A stretch of 35,020 nucleotides of DNA, taken from Leptospiraceae bacterium (GTDB taxonomy: Bacteria > Spirochaetota > Leptospiria > Leptospirales > Leptospiraceae). The translations under genes and the position numbers were made by a program. This document shows, piece by piece, positions 7,447 through 16,505 of the stretch. The notes beneath the pieces are model-generated. The model searched no databases, was not told the DNA's origin, and saw only the letters and a list, made by a program, of their open reading frames with translations. Within the stretch, counting starts at the first letter, position 1. Each line of letters begins with the position of its first letter. The stretch is from the NCBI GenBank assembly GCA_947458405.1, contig CANGZW010000028.1:1-35020 (forward strand), in the 5' to 3' direction.

Positions 7447-9632
7447 AGGCCTGTTAATTCAATTACATTCGACCTCAATCGATTGGAAAGTTGATAGGCC
7501 AATTTTTCATAAAAAATCGTGGAAACTTCGGGGTATTTTTCAGATATTTCATCAAAATTATTTCTAGAAAGAATATACAAACTGGCTTCATCCGAAGAAA
7601 CAATAGCATCAGCAGATCTTTTTTCATTGTCCAAAAAAGACATATCACCAAAAAATCCTCCGGTTGAGAACGTGGCTCTATGGGCTGAGTTTCCATTGGG
7701 GAGAGGTATTTCAATTCTCACATTTCCTTTTCTGATAAAATAAATCTCACCCCCGCTATCCCCTATCTTAAAGATAGTCTCACCTTTTTTAAATTCTTTT
7801 TCATGAACTCCCATCTTAAGGGTAATCATAGCCTTTTCACTTGCCCCTTCAAAGAATTCAAATTCTTGTAGTTCATATGGCTTGTCATCCTCATCTTGAA
7901 ATTCTTCCTGGAGTATTTTGTCTTCCACCCACTCTAAAGCATCAGTGAGTTCCGGGAAAAATTCAACTCCAACCCCCTCCGAAGAAAATCCAAAATTTTC
8001 CAGATAATGAAGAAGATTTTTTCCTGTAGGTACAGATTGTGGTACACTCGAAAATATTAAGACTCCATTGACTTTTTCAATTTTTTTTCTGATTTGTAAC
8101 AACATATTAGTTGCTGTAAAGTCAATCGATAATACCCTTCGCATATCTAAAATGAAATACTTACAATTCTTTAAGTATGGCTCAATTTCACTGTACAATT
8201 GATCTGTAGTACCGAAAAATAATTGACCCTGTATTTCAATTACAACTGTATTTAATCCTTTGTCTACCAACACTTTTTGTTCCGATGGAGTTCTGGTTTT
8301 TTTGGAATGAATTTTATTACCCAAAACTAATTGTCTGATTACAGAAAATCTAATCTGCTCTCTCATAAATAGTGTAATAGCAAGTGCAATACCCACTCCC
8401 GCGGCAGATATTAAACTTAAAAAAACTGCAGAGATCACAACTGCAAGTATTACAATAAAATCAAACCGTGTAGATCTATGTGTTAAGAGTTTAAAACTAT
8501 TGAAATCAATCATTTTAAATCCTATCACAAGTAATACACCTGCCAAAGAAGCCACGGGAACCCAAGCGATGAGGGGAGAAAAGAGTAGTAAAATTGCAAG
8601 GGAAGTAAAACCACTCACAAGACTCGAGATTTTTGTTTTACCACCGCTATACAAATTTACCAAGGTGGGTCCTGTTGTTCCGCCTCCGGGGACCCCACCA
8701 CAAATAGCAGAAGTAAAATTTCCGAGACCCTGTGCTATGAGCTCCTGATTCGAATTGTGCCTATGACCCGTTAAAACATCTAATAACACACAAGTTTTTA
8801 AAGAATCAATGGAAAGTAATAAGCCCAGGGTTAAAATAGGAACTGTAAGACCCGTAACTTTTTTTAACTCTAAATCCCCTAAGGATATAAAATTTTCTAC
8901 AATTCCCACACCCACATCTCCAATAGACGTCTTGATGGCACCGATTAATAATTTATTATTTTCTAAGGATCTTAGTTCAGGTTGAAAAATGGCTATAATC
9001 ATATAAACAGTAATCCCCGAAAGAAGGGCTAAAATTGGAGCTGGAAATTTTTTTATGAATTTTGGAGCGAGGACCATCACAATAATCGTTATAGATCCAA
9101 TCAATACCGTTTCCCATTTGAAATTGGGAAGGATGGCTATAAATGCAGGGATACTTTTTACCGAACCTATCCCAAAAAATTTAGGAATCTGTCCGAGTAC
9201 AATTAAACTTCCCACACCACCGAGATAGCCCGCCACCACAGGATAGGGTATATATTTAATAAATGCACCCCCTTTAGAAAGTCCAAATATGAATTGAATG
9301 GTCCCGGCACCTGCGGCTACAACAATTATGTAGCCCGGGATAGCTTCGGCAGGTATTCCACTGCTCAATAATTCTGCTACAAATACGCTCAAAACAGCCG
9401 CTGCTGGAGCACAGGGGGCTGAAATCAGCTTGGGAGTTCCACTAAAAATTGCGGCAATGAGCCCCAAGGTGACCGCACCAATAATTCCCGCTATCACGCC
9501 CCGTGAAGAAAATTCTGAACCAAGGGGAGAGTAAATAATTAATCCAAAAGCAATAGCGGAGGGGAGGGCAACTAGAGTCGCGGCAATCCCACCGAAAAAT
9601 TCTCCTAAATCGATTTTTTTTGCATTTTCCAT
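7437..9632 (-). CDS. SulP-family anion transporter with STAS and cyclic-nucleotide-binding domains
   Basis: About 731 residues. Residues 10-435 form the multi-helix SulP carrier (SulP permeases move sulfate, bicarbonate or other anions), including the GGVPGGGTTGPT stretch near 313-324. A STAS domain (about 455-570) contains the DMRRVLSIDFTA core. A cyclic-nucleotide-binding domain (about 600-715) has the cassette GGFFGDMSFLDNEKRSAD, with the usual FGE Glu as Asp and the phosphate-binding Arg kept. A TTG directly before the ATG would add one residue; ATG at 9630-9632 is preferred. The fusion suggests transport gated by a cyclic nucleotide. The substrate cannot be assigned. It is separated from the upstream prepilin-peptidase gene by about 90 bases. 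Confidence 0.92.
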   Translation of the reverse strand: MENAKKIDLGEFFGGIAATLVALPSAIAFGLIIYSPLGSEFSSRGVIAGIIGAVTLGLIAAIFSGTPKLISAPCAPAAAVLSVFVAELLSSGIPAEAIPGYIIVVAAGAGTIQFIFGLSKGGAFIKYIPYPVVAGYLGGVGSLIVLGQIPKFFGIGSVKSIPAFIAILPNFKWETVLIGSITIIVMVLAPKFIKKFPAPILALLSGITVYMIIAIFQPELRSLENNKLLIGAIKTSIGDVGVGIVENFISLGDLELKKVTGLTVPILTLGLLLSIDSLKTCVLLDVLTGHRHNSNQELIAQGLGNFTSAICGGVPGGGTTGPTLVNLYSGGKTKISSLVSGFTSLAILLLFSPLIAWVPVASLAGVLLVIGFKMIDFNSFKLLTHRSTRFDFIVILAVVISAVFLSLISAAGVGIALAITLFMREQIRFSVIRQLVLGNKIHSKKTRTPSEQKVLVDKGLNTVVIEIQGQLFFGTTDQLYSEIEPYLKNCKYFILDMRRVLSIDFTATNMLLQIRKKIEKVNGVLIFSSVPQSVPTGKNLLHYLENFGFSSEGVGVEFFPELTDALEWVEDKILQEEFQDEDDKPYELQEFEFFEGASEKAMITLKMGVHEKEFKKGETIFKIGDSGGEIYFIRKGNVRIEIPLPNGNSAHRATFSTGGFFGDMSFLDNEKRSADAIVSSDEASLYILSRNNFDEISEKYPEVSTIFYEKLAYQLSNRLRSNVIELTGLQE

Positions 9633-9726
9633 CAATTCATGTATCGGAGAAATACAATAAAGTTACAAATCATTGTTTTGTTTGCAGAAATTTTTTAATT
9701 TAAAAATAGAATAAATAAAAAGCCTT

Positions 9727-10494
9727 TTAATACTCAATTTTAAAATATATTTTAATAATATATGTAATTATAACAGCTATTCCATAATAAAAACCCATAG
9801 GTATTTTCTTTTTTAAAAATTTTTCATTCTTTTTTAAAGTTAAAACGCTACTCAAAAGGGCTAATATATAAGCTGTGTTTAAAAAAAAGATCCAGAGGGG
9901 ATGCCCTACCAAAAATGAGTATATGGAAATGTAAAAAACATCTCCCATTCCCATTCCTGTTGGATAAACAAAAACAACTAAAAAGAAAGTAATAAAAAAT
10001 CCCAATCCCACATACAAATTATCCCATCCCGGTAAACTTCCGTTCAAAGTATAAATGGACAATACTCCAAAAAATAAAATAAAAGGCAGATTTTCATAGT
10101 CCAAAATAAATTTATTATAATCTGTTATCATAGATATAATTATATGACCTATAAAAAAAGAAAATATAACTGAAAATAAAATATTGTTCAAAAAATATAA
10201 ATTAATAATAAATAATATAAAAAATAAAAATTCTGTAATACTATAATAATATGAAAACTTAGTATTGCATGTATTGCATCTTCCTTTTGTTAATAATCCA
10301 CCAATGATTGGTGTTAAAAATAAAGGACTTATGTTTGTATTACATTTTCTACAATGACTGGGTTTTGTTAGTATTTTATTCCAGATGGATTCTTTTTTAT
10401 ATATCTTTCTGCCTTTTCCGTAAATAAAAAAGAGAATCCTTTCGCCAAGTGTAGTGTAAAAACTCGCAAGAAGTGATGCAAATAGACCTCCCAA
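9727..10494 (-). CDS. Prepilin peptidase (A24 family, PilD-like)
   Basis: A polytopic membrane protease that cleaves type IV prepilin/pseudopilin leader peptides at the inner membrane; the two-domain family also N-methylates the new N-terminus. The zinc-binding cytoplasmic loop is complete (Cys48, Cys51, Cys73, Cys76). Both catalytic aspartates are present: Asp125 in TDYNKFILDYENLP and Asp185 in GMGMGD. Length (255 residues) is typical. The TTG start at 10492-10494 is weak; the frame is open upstream, and a few more residues (PIYLL before GGLFAS) would improve the first helix, so the true start may be a rare codon just upstream. It lies 17 bases after the aminotransferase gene. No pilin genes are in the window. 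Confidence 0.88.
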   Translation of the reverse strand: MGGLFASLLASFYTTLGERILFFIYGKGRKIYKKESIWNKILTKPSHCRKCNTNISPLFLTPIIGGLLTKGRCNTCNTKFSYYYSITEFLFFILFIINLYFLNNILFSVIFSFFIGHIIISMITDYNKFILDYENLPFILFFGVLSIYTLNGSLPGWDNLYVGLGFFITFFLVVFVYPTGMGMGDVFYISIYSFLVGHPLWIFFLNTAYILALLSSVLTLKKNEKFLKKKIPMGFYYGIAVIITYIIKIYFKIEY

Positions 10495-10511
10495 TAGATA
10501 AATAGGAAAGT

Positions 10512-11612
10512 CTACTTCGATAATTCCTGTAATGCCTTTACTCCTTTTTTTAAGTTTTCTGTACTACTCGCAAAGCTCAATCTAATATAGGAATGAGAGG
10601 GATGAAAAATAAATCCCGGGACTATGATTAACTTTTTTTCTTCCACAGCCCTTTTTATAAAATCCTCATCATTTCCTTTAATTTTTAGAAAATAGTAAAA
10701 CGCTCCCCCGCTCTTATCGATTTCATAATGATCTTTTAGTTCATTATATACAAAGTCTCTTTTTTCTCTATAGTCATCTATATATGATTTCATATCTGTT
10801 TTTAGAGCTTCAAGTCCTGCGTATTGTGTTATAGAGGGTGCACATACAACTGTATATTGTTGCAGGGTTGTGAGGGCTTTGTTGATTTCTACAGGACTCA
10901 CTATACTTGCCAGACGCAAACCTGTCATATTGAATGATTTTGAAAATCCCGATAGGGTAATCGTTTTTTCATAAAATTTTCCGACAGATAAAAACTGTTT
11001 ATCATAATCAAACAGTTCATAAATTTCATCGGATATTAAATACGCCCCCGTGCTCTCTGCTAATTCGGCGAGAGCTTCCAATTGTTCCTTTGAAAACACA
11101 TACCCACTTGGATTGGAAGGATTGGAATATATGATAAGCTTGAATTTTTTATTTTTAAATATATTCAAATCTTCCTTTTTAAATTTCTCCTCTAAAAGTT
11201 CAATTTTTGCCCCATAAAATTTCAACATAGCGGGATACATCAAGAAATACGGAGAAATAACCAAACATTCGTCGCCGGGATTCACAAGAGCATTGAACAA
11301 TAGAAATAGGGCGGAGGAAATTCCTGAGGTAATTAAAATTCTATCGGGTGTGGCATATTTTATTCCATTGAATTCTTCATATTTCCCGGTGAGAGCAGTT
11401 TTTAGTTCGGGAATTCCACCCGTTAGTGTATAGGAAGTTTTTCCATCTAGAGCTGCCTTATTCATGGCTTCCACAATATTGGGGGGACAGGGAAAATGGG
11501 GTTGTCCAATAGAAAGGTTGATGGGGTCTTTAATGCTTGCCGCTAGTTCAAAGGCTTTACGAATAGGGGATGAGTCAATCATCCCCATTTTATCAGATAA
11601 AAGAAAGGTCAT
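10512..11612 (-). CDS. Class I/II PLP-dependent aminotransferase (aspartate aminotransferase-like)
   Basis: This 366-residue protein has the fold-type I signatures in order: a SIGQPHFPCP N-terminal segment, SNPSNPSG with the PLP-contacting Asn167, SDEIYELF with Asp195, the Schiff-base lysine Lys225 in SGFSKSFNMTGLR, and a C-terminal SYIRLSFASS segment carrying the substrate carboxylate Arg. It transfers amino groups between amino and 2-oxo acids in the cytoplasm. The family covers aspartate, alanine and aromatic substrates, and the exact substrate is not visible. It is somewhat shorter than the usual 390 residues at both ends. It sits 10 bases after the 227-aa gene and 17 bases before the prepilin peptidase. 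Confidence 0.9.
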   Translation of the reverse strand: MTFLLSDKMGMIDSSPIRKAFELAASIKDPINLSIGQPHFPCPPNIVEAMNKAALDGKTSYTLTGGIPELKTALTGKYEEFNGIKYATPDRILITSGISSALFLLFNALVNPGDECLVISPYFLMYPAMLKFYGAKIELLEEKFKKEDLNIFKNKKFKLIIYSNPSNPSGYVFSKEQLEALAELAESTGAYLISDEIYELFDYDKQFLSVGKFYEKTITLSGFSKSFNMTGLRLASIVSPVEINKALTTLQQYTVVCAPSITQYAGLEALKTDMKSYIDDYREKRDFVYNELKDHYEIDKSGGAFYYFLKIKGNDEDFIKRAVEEKKLIIVPGFIFHPSHSYIRLSFASSTENLKKGVKALQELSK

Positions 11613-11622
11613 TCTTTTACTT

Positions 11623-12306
11623 TCAGAAACTATTTGCCTCCAAGTCGAGAATTTTTCTCTTCAAAAGAGAAGCCTCCTCATACTCTTCAAATCTGATTGC
11701 CTTGAATTTTTTTACATAGAGACTCGCTAGCTCTTCTCCAACGGGACCATTAAAAGTATAGATTGCATTCTTATAATTTTCGAGGTCAAATTCTGGATTT
11801 TTGGTAGAAATTTCCTGGATCAATTTTTCAATTTTATCTTTGGCAATTTCTTTCGCTAAATCCTTGGAATTCCTGTAATCGATGGAGGCCTCCATTAAAA
11901 TATTGAGGGATTGATTGAGATCATCTCCCTTGGAGTACTTAATCTCGCTTTTATCTTTATTTTTACAAAATTCTACATATCGCAATACAAAATTGTTGTA
12001 CTGTTCCATTCGTTCCTGGAGGTATTTATTGCCTCTTTCTGTGTCTTCGGGCATAATGAAATCAGGAAGTTTGGCGATATCATAAATATCTATGTTCTTT
12101 GCCAGTGCCTTTTGTAGGTCATCTAATACAGGATAAGATACGGGTGGAAAGGTAACCACTGGAAGACTCTCATTCACTTTTAGAAAGCTAACCACTACAT
12201 TAGAGGCGATTATATCACATCCGGATTGGAAAGGATTCTCACCTATCACTTTGCAGTATAGGATTAGGTTTCCGGTAGGATTTGAAGTTGATCCTTTTTC
12301 AAGCAT
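11623..12306 (-). CDS. Conserved-looking hypothetical protein with C-terminal UVR-like helix pair
   Basis: The 227-residue soluble protein is preceded by a good ribosome-binding site (AAGGGGGC, seven bases before the ATG). The first 80 residues are mixed strand and loop with two Cys; residues 90-200 are charged and helical. The last 25 residues (FKAIRFEEYEEASLLKRKI and following) resemble the UVR motif through which UvrB and UvrC interact and which also occurs in ClpC and McsA. That resemblance is by eye and weak. The gene lies 20 bases after the DUF2079 gene and 10 bases before the aminotransferase, probably in one operon. Function not recognised. Confidence 0.75.
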   Translation of the reverse strand: MLEKGSTSNPTGNLILYCKVIGENPFQSGCDIIASNVVVSFLKVNESLPVVTFPPVSYPVLDDLQKALAKNIDIYDIAKLPDFIMPEDTERGNKYLQERMEQYNNFVLRYVEFCKNKDKSEIKYSKGDDLNQSLNILMEASIDYRNSKDLAKEIAKDKIEKLIQEISTKNPEFDLENYKNAIYTFNGPVGEELASLYVKKFKAIRFEEYEEASLLKRKILDLEANSF

Positions 12307-12326
12307 GATTGAGCCCCCTTAATATT

Positions 12327-13868
12327 TTAATTGATTCTTTTATACAATTTGACTGTTCCAGATGAATAGAATAATATAATTTTATTTTCAGCCAAATACT
12401 TTTCAATGTCCTCTTTGATGTTTTCTATAGTATAATACGGACTTGTACCCCTAATATCAATTAAAATAAATTCCTGTAAATAATCTTTTTTTAAGGGATA
12501 TATTTTCAAATCCAGGGGTAAGTGCATGCCTAAATCAAAAGAAGTATTGACAGCTGAATTTTTTGGTATTGCGGGGATGACTTTGTTTAAATTTTCTATT
12601 CTTTCGCGATTTATGTTCCCTATTTTTATGGGAAAATCCTGATTTCCTTTGTTGTTATATAAAATGAAGCAAAAGGAAATAATGATCATAGGAAACATTT
12701 TTTTTCCCTTCCATTTTTGTAAAATGTCAAAAGTTCCCAAAATCAAAAAGGGAAGAATTGTATAGCAATAATAATGATAAAACGCATTGTACCAAATTCT
12801 CTCCGATAAAATTTGAAGGGTATAGAGCGCTAAAAAAGAGGGGAAAGTGGAAAGGGAGAGAAGGGGAATAAATCCAAAAGAAGAGAGTAAATTAAATAAA
12901 ATATTTCTTTTTTCCCATAGTCTAAGGGTTACTATTTTTGGATTAGTAAGTATATTTATAATTATTTCTACTTTGTTTGTTCCCCAATTTTCCCATGCCA
13001 AAAGCCAATTTACCTTTGCACTAGGGTCGAGAGATGGTTGGATATAGTATGTTATTAAAATATAATAAAAAGTTGATACTAAAAGATAAATTAAAAATCT
13101 TTTAGTATCAACTTTAAATAAAAAAAAGAAAGAAAGTAAACTAAAATATATAGGTATATCTTCCTTTATTAATAGACAAAATAGAAATCCTATCAATTCC
13201 ATTTTGAGATTTTTTGTGATAAGACCATAGTAAAAAAATAAAAAAAAGAAAAATAAGAGGCTCTCAAAATGATAACTTGTAAATAAATTGAATATAAACC
13301 CATTTAAGAGGGGTAGTATTGAAATAAATAAATAGAGAATTTTTTTCTTAAACAAATGAAATGAAATTCTTTCCCACAAAAACAATCCTAATAAATTAAA
13401 TATTAAAAGTGTTATACAATATGTAATTCTAAAGGGTAATATTTTAAAAAAAGGAATAAATACAAGTAAAATCGGCGAAAAGTGATGAGAAAGATAATTT
13501 GATTTTGGAGATTCTCCAAAGTGAAAAGCCGAAAAAAAGTTTCCCTTAGAGGTTTCAGCTATTACTCCAGTGACAGAAACAACATCATTGTCTGTCAAAA
13601 AAAATGAATAAAAATGAAAGTATTGTAATTGGAGTAAGTATGCAAAAAATATAAAATAATAAATATAAATAAAATATTTTATTTTAAATGGTTTTGTACT
13701 ATATTTTAAAATATTAAATTTTAATTTAAAAGTAAATATATAAATAAATATTAATAAAAAAATATTTAATAAATTTTTATAATTATTTGAAAAATTTGGT
13801 AAGACTTGATAATATAATAAAAAATATATTAATAAAATTAGATAAATAGTGAAATTAGGTTTTTTCAA
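12327..13868 (-). CDS. DUF2079-family polytopic membrane protein
   Basis: The 513 residues contain roughly a dozen hydrophobic helices. The loop after the second or third helix contains SHHFSPILL (His128/His129), the hallmark of DUF2079 proteins, and a later KEDIPIY motif lies between helices. The last 100 residues form a small extracytoplasmic domain ending in a strand-rich segment (LFYSSGTVKLYKRIN). DUF2079 proteins resemble lipid-linked-sugar glycosyltransferases of the GT-C fold, but no biochemical role is established. The start is TTG (13866-13868) with no obvious Shine-Dalgarno sequence. A convincing terminator hairpin lies just upstream, so this gene probably has its own promoter. Confidence 0.82.
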   Translation of the reverse strand: MKKPNFTIYLILLIYFLLYYQVLPNFSNNYKNLLNIFLLIFIYIFTFKLKFNILKYSTKPFKIKYFIYIYYFIFFAYLLQLQYFHFYSFFLTDNDVVSVTGVIAETSKGNFFSAFHFGESPKSNYLSHHFSPILLVFIPFFKILPFRITYCITLLIFNLLGLFLWERISFHLFKKKILYLFISILPLLNGFIFNLFTSYHFESLLFFFFLFFYYGLITKNLKMELIGFLFCLLIKEDIPIYFSLLSFFFLFKVDTKRFLIYLLVSTFYYILITYYIQPSLDPSAKVNWLLAWENWGTNKVEIIINILTNPKIVTLRLWEKRNILFNLLSSFGFIPLLSLSTFPSFLALYTLQILSERIWYNAFYHYYCYTILPFLILGTFDILQKWKGKKMFPMIIISFCFILYNNKGNQDFPIKIGNINRERIENLNKVIPAIPKNSAVNTSFDLGMHLPLDLKIYPLKKDYLQEFILIDIRGTSPYYTIENIKEDIEKYLAENKIILFYSSGTVKLYKRIN

Positions 13869-13909
13869 TTGTAAAGGAAGATATTTTTATAAATTTAGTA
13901 TTATGGAAT

Positions 13910-13949
13910 AAAATGGGATTAATCTAATAAAAAAGAAAAATCCCATTTT
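13910..13949 (-). terminator. Rho-independent-type hairpin downstream of the thiolase gene
   Basis: A perfect 11-bp stem: AAAATGGGATT (13910-13920) against AATCCCATTTT (13939-13949), with an 18-base loop. On the minus strand the second arm ends in TTTTATT, giving a short U-rich tail. It lies 20 bases past the thiolase stop and before the DUF2079 start, and likely ends the long minus-strand transcript. Confidence 0.75.
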
Positions 13950-13969
13950 TAGGCTAATAGAAAGTCAAA

Positions 13970-15322
13970 TTAATTCCTTTCGAGAATTATAGAACCCCCA
14001 ACTCCTCCACCTGCACAGATTGCATTGATTGATTTTTTAAAAGATGGGTTTTGGTCAAAAGCCATAATTTGATTCAGTAAAACTCGAATTCCAGTCGCTC
14101 CTAAGGGGTGACCTATAGCCAGTGTTCCACCGTTGGGATTTACCTTTCCAGCCTTATCTGCACCTTCTAAATCAAAACCAAAGGATTTTTTGACTTCTCT
14201 AAATGATCCCATAGCAGTAGCGGCAAAGGCTTCATGTATTTCAAAGTTGTCCATCTCTTCAAACTTCATACCGCATGCTTTGAGTGCTTTGTTCATAGCA
14301 AATGCCATTCCAATTCCCATAAATGCAGGATCCACTCCATACATACCCCAACCGGATATATAGGCTTGGATGTTTAATCCTAATTTTTTAGCTGTGGATT
14401 CTTTGGTGACAATAAATCCGCCCGCACCATCAGATCTCGGACATGCATTGAAAAGGGTCACAGCGGCTTTTGATTCTCCCTCTTTGAAGGGCTTACTCAT
14501 CCATTCCCCATACTTTTCATAAAATTCTTTGATACTCATGTATTTTGAATCAAAAATTACACTTGCTTTATCAAATCTACCGGGGTTTTCTACCATTCCA
14601 GTTTTGGACATGATATACTCATCATCCTCTAAGAGAGAACCATCAGTTAGTGTAATGGGCAGTTGGTAAGGTTTGTATTTTCCCGCCTTGATTGAGTCAT
14701 ACGCTTTTTTATAAGAACGATAGGCGTAATCATCCAAATCTTTTTTTGTTAGATCATAATTTTGAGCGGCGATTTCACCCGTCATAGCCATATTCATCTT
14801 TCGAATAGGGTCATTTAATCCTTCGTCAATAGAATCAATAACTTTTACTCCCAAACTTAGGGCGTCTCCCCAGTTTTGTTGGAGCTTGTCAACGGTAGAT
14901 GTTTTTGAGTTTTCTTTGGCACCTTCAATGATAAAAGGACCCTGTGACATGGATTCAAGACCCAGGGCTAGATACACATCACCTTCCCCAATTATAATAC
15001 GTCGGGCGGCATCTAAAACAGATTCCAATCCTGATACACAATTATTTGCTACTGTTATAGCGGTTGCTTCTAAAGGAATACCCGCTCTCACAGAGATTAC
15101 TCTAGCAACATTGGGTGTTCGAACATTTTGACTGATTTCGCCGGCTACAACCCCATCAATTTCTGTTTTAGAAATCCCGGTTCGTTTGAATATCTCTTCT
15201 GTAATCCTAAATCCCAATTCAGCGGAGGGAATATCGGAAAATGATTTACCTGCCTGACCGACAGGAGTTCTAACTCCTCCGGCTAATACAACCCTCTCAT
15301 TATCGAATGTTGTAAATTTCAT
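13970..15322 (-). CDS. Thiolase / acetyl-CoA acyltransferase, FadI (TFP-beta) type
   Basis: A 450-residue thiolase that cleaves 3-ketoacyl-CoA with CoA in fatty-acid beta-oxidation, or makes acetoacetyl-CoA in the reverse direction. The nucleophile is Cys95 in VANNCVSGLES, His405 lies in GHPLGATG, and the second active-site Cys is Cys436 in CAGGGVGG. The motif HEAFAA, rather than NEAFAA, points to the FadI/mitochondrial trifunctional-beta branch. ATG at 15322 is chosen because AAAGGA lies eight bases upstream and the sequence from there begins as typical thiolases do; an ATG 33 bases earlier would overlap the preceding gene and add a basic, unconserved tail. No enoyl-CoA hydratase partner lies nearby. 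Confidence 0.93.
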   Translation of the reverse strand: MKFTTFDNERVVLAGGVRTPVGQAGKSFSDIPSAELGFRITEEIFKRTGISKTEIDGVVAGEISQNVRTPNVARVISVRAGIPLEATAITVANNCVSGLESVLDAARRIIIGEGDVYLALGLESMSQGPFIIEGAKENSKTSTVDKLQQNWGDALSLGVKVIDSIDEGLNDPIRKMNMAMTGEIAAQNYDLTKKDLDDYAYRSYKKAYDSIKAGKYKPYQLPITLTDGSLLEDDEYIMSKTGMVENPGRFDKASVIFDSKYMSIKEFYEKYGEWMSKPFKEGESKAAVTLFNACPRSDGAGGFIVTKESTAKKLGLNIQAYISGWGMYGVDPAFMGIGMAFAMNKALKACGMKFEEMDNFEIHEAFAATAMGSFREVKKSFGFDLEGADKAGKVNPNGGTLAIGHPLGATGIRVLLNQIMAFDQNPSFKKSINAICAGGGVGGSIILERN

Positions 15323-15339
15323 TAATTTTTCCTTTGTTT

Positions 15340-15867
15340 TTATTCTTTTTCCCACTCTTCCATTTTTTGGAGAAGCATTTGTATATCAGAAATTAGTATC
15401 CCATATTGTCTGTATAGTATATTTCCCTTTCTATCTAGAAAAATAAGTGCCGGTTGCCCATCCACATTTAATTCTTCCGAAAGTTTTAATTGAGGATCTA
15501 ATAAAGAGGGGTAGTTAATCCCAAAGTCAGCGGAAGCCTGTTTTAATTCTTCCAATGTTTTATTATCATCCGTATTGATTCCTAGAAATACGAAATTATC
15601 TGTGTTAGATTTCTTAGATAATATATCGATCAAAGGAGCCGCTTTTTTGCAGGGCTCACACCAGGTTGCCCAAAAATCCAAAACAATAATTTTTCCCTGA
15701 TAATTTTTAAGTTTAGTTTTATTTCCATAAAAATCATATAATTCAATAGAAAGAAATTTATGAGTTACAGTACTACCCTTTGGAATAAATCCAGTATACA
15801 AAAAAAGCAGTGTAAACAAGAGAAAGGTTATAGATACTACAAGAACTGATGAGTAATTTATTTTCAA
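15340..15867 (-). CDS. Membrane-anchored thioredoxin-like (TlpA/ResA-type) oxidoreductase
   Basis: An N-terminal membrane anchor (SSVLVVSITFLLFTLLFLYTGF) is followed by a periplasmic thioredoxin fold with the WCEPC active site (Cys70 and Cys73 in the 175-residue form) and the cis-Pro in DGQPALIF. TlpA/ResA proteins reduce disulfides outside the cytoplasm, for instance in cytochrome maturation; no such genes are adjacent. The TTG at 15865-15867, three bases after the stop of the upstream gene, is preferred because it puts the anchor at the extreme N-terminus. A start at 15951 would add 28 residues encoded inside the upstream gene, including a stray Cys. AAAAGGA lies about 13 bases upstream, a little far. 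Confidence 0.85.
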   Translation of the reverse strand: MKINYSSVLVVSITFLLFTLLFLYTGFIPKGSTVTHKFLSIELYDFYGNKTKLKNYQGKIIVLDFWATWCEPCKKAAPLIDILSKKSNTDNFVFLGINTDDNKTLEELKQASADFGINYPSLLDPQLKLSEELNVDGQPALIFLDRKGNILYRQYGILISDIQMLLQKMEEWEKE

Positions 15868-15869
15868 AT

Positions 15870-16496
15870 CTAGAAATGAATCCTTTTGGGTAATTTTTCT
15901 AAATGGGCAAGAGAATTCCAGAGCGAGATTCTGTAATACACTCCACTCCAAAATAAGGAACCAAATCCAGTATTATCCAAATATATTCTCATGGAAAATA
16001 ATGACGGTAGGGAAGTGGCGGCACAAGCAAAAGCTCGTAAAAAATTACCATGGGAAAATATCAATGCTACATCCCCGGATGCATTTTTTAATTTAGTTAA
16101 AAAATGATCCCCCCTATGTCTTACATCATCGACACATTCACCTCCGGGATATTTTTCAGTGGGATCAATTCTCAGTCTTCTCAATTTTTCAGTGTCGAGT
16201 TCGGATATCAATTTCCCTTCATATTCCCCACAGCTAATCTCTTTTAAGAGAGGCTCCTGGATAATTTCTTTTTGCATATAAGATGTTACTATTCTTGCGG
16301 TGTGCATAGATCTTTCAAGGGGACTCGAATAAATTAGATCACAGGTAAAATCTTGGTCTTTTAGATATTTAGACAATAAATATGCTTGATTTTCCCCTTC
16401 ACTTGTTAAAGCAGAATCCAATCCCCCACCTTGAACTCTACCTTCGCTGTTGTATATCGTTTCACCATGTCTTACAATAAATATATTTTTTATCAT
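15870..16496 (-). CDS. Histidine phosphatase family protein (phosphoglycerate mutase-like)
   Basis: The 208-residue enzyme has the RHG motif with the phospho-accepting His10 (IVRHGETIYN), the SSPLERSMHTA segment, a conserved CGEYEG acid region and the second catalytic His149 in FSHGNF. The family includes cofactor-dependent phosphoglycerate mutases, CobC alpha-ribazole phosphatase and general phosphatases; the sequence does not separate these, and at about 200 residues a phosphatase is likelier than a glycolytic mutase. The C-terminus (ISLWNSLAHLEKLP) looks like the family's normal end, so the reading frame is complete. It starts 10 bases after purL and is probably cotranscribed. Confidence 0.9.
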   Translation of the reverse strand: MIKNIFIVRHGETIYNSEGRVQGGGLDSALTSEGENQAYLLSKYLKDQDFTCDLIYSSPLERSMHTARIVTSYMQKEIIQEPLLKEISCGEYEGKLISELDTEKLRRLRIDPTEKYPGGECVDDVRHRGDHFLTKLKNASGDVALIFSHGNFLRAFACAATSLPSLFSMRIYLDNTGFGSLFWSGVYYRISLWNSLAHLEKLPKRIHF

Positions 16497-16505
16497 AATT
16501 TAAAT

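Noticed and set aside
15323-15355. Upstream ATG extension of the thiolase
   Set aside because: It overlaps the preceding gene, adds a basic unconserved stretch, and the internal ATG has a good ribosome-binding site.
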